In this document: in pieces, positions 1 through 5,685 of the stretch | Layout: each line of letters starts with the position of its first letter | Numbering within the stretch: the first letter of the stretch is position 1 | Assembly: GCA_964437825.1 (NCBI GenBank) | Contig: CAYTIH010000080.1 | Span: forward strand, 1 to 6,025 | Reading direction: 5' to 3' | From: JBJFCE01 sp964437825 | Lineage (GTDB): Bacteria; Bacillota; Clostridia; Lachnospirales; Lachnospiraceae | DNA: 6,025 bases | Program-made: the position numbers and the translations under genes | The notes under the pieces: generated by a model | Seen by the model: only the letters and a program-made list of their open reading frames with translations | Told to the model about the DNA's origin: nothing | Databases searched by the model: none

Positions 1-1641
1 GGTCTGTATTGTACCCCGTGTGAATCCTTCTGGACCGAATCTCAGCTTGTGGACGGCAAATGTCCGGACTGCGGACGTGAGGTAAAGCCTGCAAAAGAAG
101 AAGCATATTTCTTTAAAATGAGCAAAGATGCGGATCGTCTGATTGAGCATATTGAGAGTCATCCGGAATTTATACAGCCGGTGTCCCGCAAAAATGAGAT
201 GATGAATAATTTCTTAAAGCCCGGACTTCAGGATCTGTGTGTTTCCAGAACCTCTTTTACATGGGGAATTCCGGTTGATTTTGATGACAAACATGTCGTT
301 TATGTGTGGCTGGATGCTTTGACCAACTATATTACCGGTATCGGGTATGATGCGGACGGAAACAGCACGGAGCAGTATCAAAAGTTCTGGCCGGCGGACC
401 TGCATTTAATCGGAAAGGATATTATTCGTTTCCATACGATATATTGGCCGATCTTTCTGATGGCACTCGGCGAGCCGCTGCCCAAGCAGGTATTCGGGCA
501 TCCGTGGCTGCTGCAGGGTGACGGCAAGATGAGTAAATCCAAAGGAAATGTGATTTATGCGGAAGATCTGATTCGGTTTTTCGGGGTGGATGCGGTTCGT
601 TATTTCGTGCTGCATGAGATGCCGTTTGAAAACGACGGAATGATTACATGGGATTTGATGGTAGAAAGATTGAATTCGGATCTTGCCAATACGCTTGGAA
701 ATCTGGTAAACCGTACGATTTCCATGAGTAATAAGTATTTTGGAGGCGTTGTAACAAATGCGGGTATCCCGGTGGCGGACGGCGAACAGGATGTGGATGC
801 GGAGCTTAAGGCTGTTGCAACGGATACGTATAACAGGGTCTGTAAGCGGATGGATGATCTGCGTGTGGCAGATGCGATTTCCGAAATCTTTGTTTTATTC
901 AAACGCTGCAACAAATATATCGATGAGACAATGCCGTGGATGCTTGCTAAGGATGAGAGCAAAAAAGAACGCTTAGAGACGGTTCTTTACAATCTGGTGG
1001 AGGGAATCTGTATCGGCGCTTCTTTGCTGGAGCCGTTTATGCCGGAAACTGCGGTCAAAATTGCGCAGCAGTTAAATACGCAGGTGCGCGGCTTTGATAC
1101 GCTTACGCAGTTTGGACTGTATCCGTCCGGAAATAAGGTAACGCAAACGCCCGAAATTCTCTTTGCGCGTCGGGATTTGAAGGAAGTAATGGAAAAAGTG
1201 GATGCTATGTTTGAAGCAAGAAAGGCACAGTCCGCGGCAGGAGCGGAAAATCCTGATCAGTCCGGCAGCGCTGAAGGAAACGAGGACGATGCGGTAATTG
1301 ATATCGAAGCAAAACCGGAAATTACCTATGATGATTTTGCAAAGCTGCAGTTCCGGGTCGGCGAAATTATTGATTGTAAGGAAGTGCCAAAGAGCAAAAA
1401 GCTTCTTTGTTCACAGGTGAAAATCGGAAGTCAGGTAAAGCAGATTGTATCCGGAATCAAACAGCATTACACCGCGCAGGAGATGGTGGGCAAAAAGGTT
1501 ATGGTACTGGTAAACTTAAAGCCGGCGACACTTGCCGGTGTGGTGTCCGAAGGTATGCTGTTATGCGCAGAGGATGCGGACGGAAATCTGGCGCTTGTGT
1601 CACCGGAGAAACCTATGCCGGCCGGAGCTGAAATTTGCTGA
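1..1641 (+). CDS. metG: Methionyl-tRNA synthetase, 3' part (5' end outside window)
   Basis: This enzyme charges tRNA(Met) with methionine in the cytoplasm. The reading frame is open from base 1, so the gene starts upstream; about 120 N-terminal residues, including the HIGH-type motif, are probably missing (inferred from the usual 640-660 residue length). In window numbering (546 residues), a zinc knuckle has cysteines 4, 7, 21 and 24, and the KMSKS loop (GKMSKSKGNV) has KMSKS at 176-180. The anticodon-binding helical domain follows, with Asn234, Arg238 and Trp313 in the places of the E. coli anticodon-contacting Asn391, Arg395 and Trp461 (matched from memory). A polar, acidic linker covers about 408-440, and an OB-fold tRNA-binding domain (Trbp111/EMAPII type) about 441-546, which usually supports dimerisation and tRNA affinity. 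It ends in TGA and is followed after 33 nt by a lipase-like gene. A GTG at 49 is an internal valine codon, not a start. The identification is very secure. Confidence 0.97.
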   Translation, partial: GLYCTPCESFWTESQLVDGKCPDCGREVKPAKEEAYFFKMSKDADRLIEHIESHPEFIQPVSRKNEMMNNFLKPGLQDLCVSRTSFTWGIPVDFDDKHVVYVWLDALTNYITGIGYDADGNSTEQYQKFWPADLHLIGKDIIRFHTIYWPIFLMALGEPLPKQVFGHPWLLQGDGKMSKSKGNVIYAEDLIRFFGVDAVRYFVLHEMPFENDGMITWDLMVERLNSDLANTLGNLVNRTISMSNKYFGGVVTNAGIPVADGEQDVDAELKAVATDTYNRVCKRMDDLRVADAISEIFVLFKRCNKYIDETMPWMLAKDESKKERLETVLYNLVEGICIGASLLEPFMPETAVKIAQQLNTQVRGFDTLTQFGLYPSGNKVTQTPEILFARRDLKEVMEKVDAMFEARKAQSAAGAENPDQSGSAEGNEDDAVIDIEAKPEITYDDFAKLQFRVGEIIDCKEVPKSKKLLCSQVKIGSQVKQIVSGIKQHYTAQEMVGKKVMVLVNLKPATLAGVVSEGMLLCAEDADGNLALVSPEKPMPAGAEIC

Positions 1642-1674
1642 GTCTGATCTTATTGGGAAAGGTATGGTTTGGGT

Positions 1675-2631
1675 ATGGCGGAAAAACAGGATATTTTTTA
1701 TGATTCCAGAGACGGGAAGACAAAGATTCACGGGGTAATCTGGAAACCGGACTGCATGCTTGCAAAGCAGCCCGGGAAACCCAGGTGTGTGCTGCAAATC
1801 GTGCACGGCATGGAGGAATATGCAGCGCGTTATGACGAGTTTGCCGGATTTTTGAATCAATATGACATATGTGTCATCGGGAATGATCATCTCGGACACG
1901 GACAGTCCGTGTCCGAGGAGGTTCCCCTCGGTTATTTCGGAAAGGATGATATTGCGACTGTGGTTGTCCGGGATGTGCACCGCCTGAAAAAAATGGTGCA
2001 GGCCGAAATCCCCGATGTTCCGTTTATCATTATGGGACACAGTATGGGTTCCTTTATTACGAGAAATTATATCTGCCGTTACGGGAGCGGGATTGCGGGA
2101 GCGGTCATTATGGGAACCGGATATCAGCCTCCGGCGCTTTTGGGATGCGGAAAGCTTGTGACAAATGTGATTGCGCTGTTTCATGGTTGGAAGTATAAGA
2201 GTAAATTCGTGCAGAATCTGGCATTCGGTTCTTATCAGAAACGGATTGAACACCCGCAAACCACTACGGACTGGTTGTCGCTAAACGCCGAAAATGTAAA
2301 GCGTTACAATGAAGATCCCCTGTGCGGATTCGGATTTACAATTAACGGTTTTCATACTCTTTTTGAATTCATAGGAAGAGCACAATCCGCATCATGGAGG
2401 AATCAGATTCCGAAAAGTCTGCCGATGTTCTTTGCGGCAGGCGAACAGGATCCGGTTGGAAACTATGGCGAGGGTGTGAAGAAAGCATTTTCGTTATACC
2501 AAAAGGCAGGTATGGGGAATTTAACCATCAAGTTGTATGAAAAGGACAGGCATGAACTTTTGAATGAGGATGACCGGATGGAAATTGCACAGGATATCTA
2601 TGAGTGGATGGACGGGATTTTGAAAGCATGA
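1675..2631 (+). CDS. Alpha/beta hydrolase, monoacylglycerol lipase/lysophospholipase-like
   Basis: This is a serine hydrolase of the Hydrolase_4 / PldB-like group, which typically cleaves monoacylglycerols, lysophospholipids or other small esters; the actual substrate cannot be read from the sequence. Counted from the ATG at 1675 (318 residues), the oxyanion-hole motif VHGMEEYAARY has its His at 44. Downstream are NDHLGHGQS, typical of the family, the nucleophile elbow GHSMGS with Ser123, the acid Asp259 in GEQDPVG, and His293 in DRHEL, so the catalytic triad is complete. There is no signal peptide or membrane segment, so it is probably cytoplasmic. The start is ambiguous: a TTG at 1669 lies 6 nt after GGAAAGG (1656-1662) and would add two residues, while the ATG at 1675 lies 12 nt after it. 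I chose ATG as the commoner codon. The stop overlaps the next start by 4 nt, suggesting translational coupling. Family is certain; substrate is not. Confidence 0.9.
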   Translation: MAEKQDIFYDSRDGKTKIHGVIWKPDCMLAKQPGKPRCVLQIVHGMEEYAARYDEFAGFLNQYDICVIGNDHLGHGQSVSEEVPLGYFGKDDIATVVVRDVHRLKKMVQAEIPDVPFIIMGHSMGSFITRNYICRYGSGIAGAVIMGTGYQPPALLGCGKLVTNVIALFHGWKYKSKFVQNLAFGSYQKRIEHPQTTTDWLSLNAENVKRYNEDPLCGFGFTINGFHTLFEFIGRAQSASWRNQIPKSLPMFFAAGEQDPVGNYGEGVKKAFSLYQKAGMGNLTIKLYEKDRHELLNEDDRMEIAQDIYEWMDGILKA

Positions 2632-3149
2632 GGACCGGGTTTAAAAGGAAAGGCAGCGACGACTGCAGCCGAAATCGGGTTGTATTCATGCTGGCTTTCT
2701 TGTTTTTATTGTTTTTTTCTGTTTTTATGAGTTGTCCTGTGCAGGCCGGCGCAGGGGAGCTGTCTGCGGATGAGGAAAATTCGGACAATGAGAAAAGAGA
2801 GGGCGTATCGCAGCTCCTTGACTGGCTGGAGGAGCAGATGTCGCAGGGAGCATTAACGTGCGAGGAGGATATAAGGGCGGCGATTGCGCTTGGGGAGGAA
2901 AAATTCGGAATTACGATTCCCGAAGGAATGAAGAATACGCTGGTAGACCTTATGGCGAAAATGCAGAATCTGGGGCTGGATCCGGAATATTTGCCGGGAC
3001 AGGTGCAGGAACTATATCAGGAGTTCGGCGATGAGATAGAACAGCTTACGGATCAATCGTTTTTGCAGATAATATTTTCGGCTGTCAAAAAGTTTTTCAA
3101 AGCGATATGGAATTTTCTTGCGGACTTTTTTGCGGGGTTATTTGAATAA
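2628..3149 (+). CDS. Small exported helical protein of unknown function, DUF1002-like
   Basis: I do not recognise a specific function. The 173-residue product has a basic N-terminus (several Arg/Lys in residues 1-17) and a hydrophobic stretch at about 18-35. A signal peptidase I-like site, VQA then GAG, follows residue 40, so it is probably secreted or held at the membrane's outer face. Cys36 does not sit in a good lipobox. The mature part is acidic and helical: a Glu/Asp/Asn-rich segment (44-58), then helices at about 59-72, 79-92, 99-115 and 124-140. The final part (145-173) is an aromatic amphipathic helix ending in NFLADFFAGLFE. The run FGITIP...LVDLMAKMQNLGLD resembles, by memory, the C-terminal helical region of DUF1002 proteins such as YpuA, but the N-terminal DUF1002 half is absent. 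The ATG at 2628 forms an ATGA overlap with the hydrolase stop; a GTG at 2604 would put extra residues before the signal peptide and is less likely. The gene is well supported; the family link is weak. Confidence 0.78.
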   Translation: MRTGFKRKGSDDCSRNRVVFMLAFLFLLFFSVFMSCPVQAGAGELSADEENSDNEKREGVSQLLDWLEEQMSQGALTCEEDIRAAIALGEEKFGITIPEGMKNTLVDLMAKMQNLGLDPEYLPGQVQELYQEFGDEIEQLTDQSFLQIIFSAVKKFFKAIWNFLADFFAGLFE

Positions 3150-3162
3150 CGGAATCAGGGAT

Positions 3163-3190
3163 GAATGAAAGCCCCGAATCTGCGTATACT
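3163..3190 (+). promoter_or_regulatory. Weak promoter candidate upstream of D-lactate dehydrogenase gene
   Basis: A TATACT hexamer at 3185-3190 is a 5/6 match to the sigma-A -10 box. The bases about 17-18 nt upstream are a poor -35, with at best 3/6 matches. The same TATACT appears before the other two transcription-unit starts in the window, which is the main reason to list it. It would leave a leader of roughly 95 nt before the ATG at 3291. No intrinsic terminator is visible between 3150 and this site, so read-through from the upstream genes is also possible. Confidence 0.25.
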
Positions 3191-3277
3191 AGGTAACAGG
3201 CATTATTGCACAAATGTAGAAACAACACAGTCGCGCTTGTGCGCTGCTTCAGGCGTAACGAAAAGTTCATAAATGAA

Positions 3278-3285
3278 AAGGAGAT
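3278..3285 (+). promoter_or_regulatory. Ribosome binding site that fixes the dehydrogenase start
   Basis: AAGGAGAT at 3278-3285 is a strong Shine-Dalgarno sequence 5 nt before the ATG at 3291. An in-frame ATG at 3273 lies upstream of and partly abuts this site, so it cannot use it. The six residues it would add (MKRRSP) are not expected in this family, whose members begin directly with the first beta strand, KIAFYSTKPYD. Confidence 0.85.
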
Positions 3286-3290
3286 CCCCT

Positions 3291-4265
3291 ATGAAGATTG
3301 CATTTTACAGTACGAAGCCGTATGACAGAATCTGGTTTGAACCGATGGGAAAGGATTACGGTTTTGATATCCATTTTATAGAATTGCCCTGTAATGAAGA
3401 CACAGTTATACTGGCAAAGGGTTATGATGCTATCTGTATTTTTGTAAATGATCATGTCAATGCAAAAATGATTGATGAGCTGTATGAAATGAAGGTAAAA
3501 GCAATTCTGCTGCGTAGCGCGGGATATAATCATGTGGATGTCGCAGCCGCCGCGGACAAGCTTATACTGCTGCGCGTGCCGAGTTATTCTCCGGAAGCCG
3601 TTGCCGAGTTTGCCATGGCAATGATTTTGACTGTCAATCGTTTTACTCATAAAGCATACGGAAGAACACGTGATTTTAATATGAATATCAATGGGTTTAT
3701 GGGGCATGACTTATATCACAAAATTGCCGGAGTCATAGGAACCGGAAAGATCGGTCAGGCAATGATTCGTATTTTTAACGGCTTTTCCATGCATGTTATG
3801 GCGTATGACCCTTACCCGAATCCGAAGCTGGATGTGGAGTATGCATCTTTGGAAGAGGTATTAAAAAATGCGGATTTCATATCGCTGCATTGCCCGCTTA
3901 CTCATGAAACACATCATATCATCAATGCGGACAGTATCGCGATGATGAAAGACGGCGTTTATCTGGTCAATACCTCCAGAGGCGCCTTAATTGATACAGA
4001 GGCGGTGATTGACGGACTGATTTCCCGTAAGATCGGCGGACTTGGACTGGATGTGTATGAAGAAGAGGAGGGCGTTTTCTATGAGGACCGTTCCAATGAA
4101 ATTATGACGGACGAAAATCTGGCAAGACTTACGACCTTTCCGAACGTGCTGATAACATCCCATATGGGATTTTTTACCAGAGAAGCGATGCAATCGATTG
4201 CGCAGGTGACCCTGGAAAATGCATATGCATTGGAAAACGGACTGCCGTTAGTAAACCGGATTTAA
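3291..4265 (+). CDS. ldhA: Fermentative D-lactate dehydrogenase (NAD-dependent)
   Basis: It reduces pyruvate to D-lactate with NADH in the cytoplasm, recycling NAD+ during fermentation. The 324-residue product matches E. coli LdhA closely from end to end, for example KIAFYSTKPYD, AICIFVNDHVN, SPEAVAEFAMAM, VNTSRGALID and LGLDVYEEEEG. The D-isomer 2-hydroxyacid dehydrogenase fold is complete: a split substrate-binding domain around a Rossmann domain with GTGKIG at 150-155, and an acidic Asp173 at the end of beta-2 that favours NAD over NADP. The catalytic residues are Arg230, Glu259 and His291, which align with E. coli Arg235, Glu264 and His296 at a constant offset of 5. It looks monocistronic: 141 nt of intergenic DNA lies upstream, and 94 nt with its own promoter lies before the next gene. 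Another 2-hydroxyacid substrate cannot be excluded, but the LdhA-type C-terminal region (FYEDRSNEIMTDE) argues for lactate. Confidence 0.93.
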   Translation: MKIAFYSTKPYDRIWFEPMGKDYGFDIHFIELPCNEDTVILAKGYDAICIFVNDHVNAKMIDELYEMKVKAILLRSAGYNHVDVAAAADKLILLRVPSYSPEAVAEFAMAMILTVNRFTHKAYGRTRDFNMNINGFMGHDLYHKIAGVIGTGKIGQAMIRIFNGFSMHVMAYDPYPNPKLDVEYASLEEVLKNADFISLHCPLTHETHHIINADSIAMMKDGVYLVNTSRGALIDTEAVIDGLISRKIGGLGLDVYEEEEGVFYEDRSNEIMTDENLARLTTFPNVLITSHMGFFTREAMQSIAQVTLENAYALENGLPLVNRI

Positions 4266-4300
4266 CCGGCCGGAAGAATTTGGATCAGACGGAAAACTTC

Positions 4301-4329
4301 TTGCGATACACTGCCGGGATGTATATACT
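4301..4329 (+). promoter_or_regulatory. Probable sigma-A promoter of the acetyltransferase-yesL unit
   Basis: TTGCGA (4301-4306, 4/6 to TTGACA) and TATACT (4324-4329, 5/6 to TATAAT) are separated by the optimal 17 nt. Transcription would start near 4336, giving a leader of about 25 nt before the ATG at 4360. A second possible -10, TATAAC at 4331-4336, lies just downstream. This is the best promoter in the window by spacing and match, but it is predicted by eye only. Confidence 0.55.
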
Positions 4330-4359
4330 GTATAACGAAAGAAAAACTGAGGGATAACA

Positions 4360-4836
4360 ATGGGAACAAAGGATGAATATATATACAGGACAGCCTATCA
4401 TGACGAATGGCAGGAGGCTATGGGGCTTGCCTGGAGGGTTTTTTTAAAGTTTAACGCGGCGGATTATTCCGCGTTAGGAGTCAAAAGCTTTAACAATTTT
4501 ATTACGGACAGCACACTATACCGAATGTTTACACTGGGCAGCTATCAAATGTTCGGCGCATATGAAAAGAGTAAGATGATCGGGATGATCACGCTCAGGA
4601 ATACGGAGCATATATCCTTATTGTTTGTGGATGAGCATCATCAGAGAAAAGGCGTTGGAACAAAGCTGGTGGATCAGGTCCGAAATTATATTTTGACTGA
4701 AGTGGGCGGCAATAGGGTTACAGTGAATGCGTCCCCTATGGCGGTCGGCTTTTATCATAAAATAGGCTTTACGGATCTTGGGCCCGAGCAGATCGCAGAC
4801 GGGATTCGCTTTACGCCGATGCAGTTCTTTTTATAG
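4360..4836 (+). CDS. GNAT family N-acetyltransferase
   Basis: This is a 158-residue cytoplasmic acetyltransferase that would move an acetyl group from acetyl-CoA to an unknown amine. The GNAT core is clear: strands FGAYEKSKMIGMITLR (65-80) and HISLLFVDEHH (84-94), then motif A QRKGVG (95-100) with the helix TKLVDQVRNYIL, which binds the CoA pyrophosphate. The C-terminal motif NASPMAVGFYHKIGF (123-137) includes the usual Tyr132. The ending DGIRFTPMQFFL and the N-terminal helix with DYSALGVKSFNNFI are typical of a common Firmicutes GNAT group (Acetyltransf_10-like). AGGG at 4350-4353, 6 nt before the ATG, is the ribosome binding site. It is followed after 12 nt by the YesL-like gene, so the two probably share an mRNA. 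The family is certain; the substrate is unknown. Confidence 0.92.
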   Translation: MGTKDEYIYRTAYHDEWQEAMGLAWRVFLKFNAADYSALGVKSFNNFITDSTLYRMFTLGSYQMFGAYEKSKMIGMITLRNTEHISLLFVDEHHQRKGVGTKLVDQVRNYILTEVGGNRVTVNASPMAVGFYHKIGFTDLGPEQIADGIRFTPMQFFL

Positions 4837-4848
4837 ACGGGAGCTATT

Positions 4849-5490
4849 ATGAAAAATTATTTTAAAATGGAAGGGAAAATTGTCAACGGCCTGACAAAGC
4901 TTGCAAACTTACTGTGGCTGAATATTCTGACAGTGGTCTGCTGCGTTCCCGTGATTACTGCGGGAGCCTCCTTAACGGCAATGTATAGCATAACACTGGC
5001 CATGGTAAGGGATGAGGAGGGCTACATAACCAGGAGCTTTTTCAAAGCGTTTAAAAATAATTTCCTGCAGGCAACTGCAATGTGGCTGATCATTCTGGCG
5101 GGCGTAATCATTCTTGGGCTGGATGTTTTCATTATCGGAAACTATGCGCCGCAGTTTATGAATTATCTGCTGATTCCCATGTGCTTCATGTCGATCGTAT
5201 TGATTGCGTTATATCTATACATATTTCCGTTACAGGCGTATTTTAGCAATAGCGTAAAAGGAACTTTAGCGAATGCCCTTAAGCTTGCTTTGGCACATCT
5301 GCCGTATACGGTTGTTTTTTTACTGCTTCAGATTATGCCGTGGATTGTAATCATCTATGTTTCCAATCAGGGACTAATGTTTGCGATGGGCTGGGGCACG
5401 GCAGGGATCGCCTATTTGTGCTCCTATGCTTATCGCGGGATCTTCGGTAAGTATGAAAAACCGATAGAAGATGGACAAAATGCACAATGA
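4849..5490 (+). CDS. YesL/DUF624 family integral membrane protein
   Basis: This 213-residue membrane protein belongs to the DUF624 family (B. subtilis YesL), whose molecular role is not established. Members are often encoded beside carbohydrate ABC transporters and polysaccharide-use genes. The N-terminal family signature is visible: WLNILTVVCCVPVITAGASLTAMY (23-46), followed by a charged stretch and FFKAFKNNFLQA (64-75). Hydrophobic segments lie at about 17-38, 74-98, 104-128, 150-172 and 175-195, giving five predicted membrane helices and a short polar tail (201-213). GGGAG at 4839-4843 sits 5 nt before the ATG. The gene follows the GNAT gene by 12 nt, and a sugar-importer ATPase gene begins 195 nt downstream under a separate promoter candidate. 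The length is normal for the family. Confidence 0.9.
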   Translation: MKNYFKMEGKIVNGLTKLANLLWLNILTVVCCVPVITAGASLTAMYSITLAMVRDEEGYITRSFFKAFKNNFLQATAMWLIILAGVIILGLDVFIIGNYAPQFMNYLLIPMCFMSIVLIALYLYIFPLQAYFSNSVKGTLANALKLALAHLPYTVVFLLLQIMPWIVIIYVSNQGLMFAMGWGTAGIAYLCSYAYRGIFGKYEKPIEDGQNAQ

Positions 5491-5547
5491 AATATATTTT
5501 TCTTGGACAAATTGACTAAGCAAAGAAAAAAACATGGGTTTTATGAG

Positions 5548-5587
5548 CACATTTTACAAACTGACGAAAAATCTTTGTGAAATAGTG
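5548..5587. repeat. Imperfect inverted repeat upstream of the msmX-like gene
   Basis: The arm ATTTTACAAA (5551-5560) pairs with TTTGTGAAAT (5574-5583) over 10 positions with one G-T wobble, around a 13-nt loop. CAC (5548-5550) extends the pairing to GTG (5585-5587) across a single unpaired A at 5584. It ends only 3 nt before the putative -35 box (5591-5596). It could be a protein-binding operator, or a weak terminator for upstream transcription; the arm is AT-rich and has no following T-run, so a terminator is less likely. It is visible by eye, but its function is inferred. Confidence 0.4.
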
Positions 5588-5590
5588 GCA

Positions 5591-5619
5591 TAGCCAAAAC
5601 AGGTTCCTTTCGTTATACT
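5591..5619 (+). promoter_or_regulatory. Probable promoter of the msmX-like gene
   Basis: TAGCCA (5591-5596, 4/6 to TTGACA) and TATACT (5614-5619, 5/6 to TATAAT) are spaced by 17 nt. Transcription would start near 5626 and give a leader of about 60 nt before the ATG at 5686. An alternative -10, TATTAT at 5657-5662 with a poor TTGGTT at 5633-5638, is possible but would leave a very short leader. Confidence 0.45.
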
Positions 5620-5634
5620 AAAATTAACTTTTTT

Positions 5635-5650
5635 GGTTGATCGTTCAATC
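5635..5650 (+). other. Possible small stem-loop in the msmX-like leader
   Basis: GGTTGA (5635-5640) and TCAATC (5645-5650) can pair over 6 bp with one G-T wobble around the tetraloop TCGT. It would sit near the 5' end of the predicted mRNA, before the GGAGG ribosome binding site at 5674-5678. It is short enough to occur by chance. Confidence 0.2.
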
Positions 5651-5685
5651 ACCTAATATTATAAAAATCAAATGGAGGCAGGAAT

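Noticed and set aside
600..962. Open frame on the - strand (120 codons) inside metG
   Set aside because: It is antisense to the conserved anticodon-binding domain and has a Ser/Thr-rich translation with no family features.
1600..2259. Long open frame on the - strand (219 codons) opposite the hydrolase
   Set aside because: It lies antisense to a gene with a full catalytic triad, and its translation is rich in His, Arg, Ile and Pro with no recognisable domain. It is best explained as a shadow frame.
2604..2630. GTG at 2604 as start of the exported protein
   Set aside because: It would add eight residues and a 28-nt overlap with the hydrolase. The ATGA overlap at 2628 is the common coupled arrangement and gives a normal signal peptide.
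3229..3248. GC-rich hairpin GCGC-TTGT-GCGC as an intrinsic terminator
   Set aside because: The core stem is 4 bp with a mismatch below it, and no T-run follows on either strand. It could be a leader structure but is not a supported terminator.
3266..3277. Perfect small palindrome TTCAT-AA-ATGAA next to the dehydrogenase ribosome binding site
   Set aside because: Five-base arms in AT-rich DNA are expected by chance, and no known operator is matched.
3273..3290. ATG at 3273 as start of the dehydrogenase
   Set aside because: The strong AAGGAGAT site lies after this codon and is correctly spaced only for the ATG at 3291.
3267..3707. Open frame on the - strand (146 codons) over the start of the dehydrogenase gene
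   Set aside because: It is antisense to a clear LdhA homologue, and its translation has no coherent domain or signal.
4252..4273. Repeated CCGG units around the dehydrogenase stop (CCGGATTTAACCGGCCGG) as a terminator
   Set aside because: The possible stems are only 4 bp and no T-run follows.
5497..5530. TTTTTCTT / AAGAAAAA pairing after the YesL gene as a terminator
   Set aside because: The stem is almost all A-T, has an 18-nt loop and lacks a T-run after the right arm, so it is too weak to call.
5574..5590. Catabolite (cre) or Rex operator at TTTGTGAAATAGTGGCA
   Set aside because: Only one half resembles a Rex site, and the central CG of a cre site is missing.
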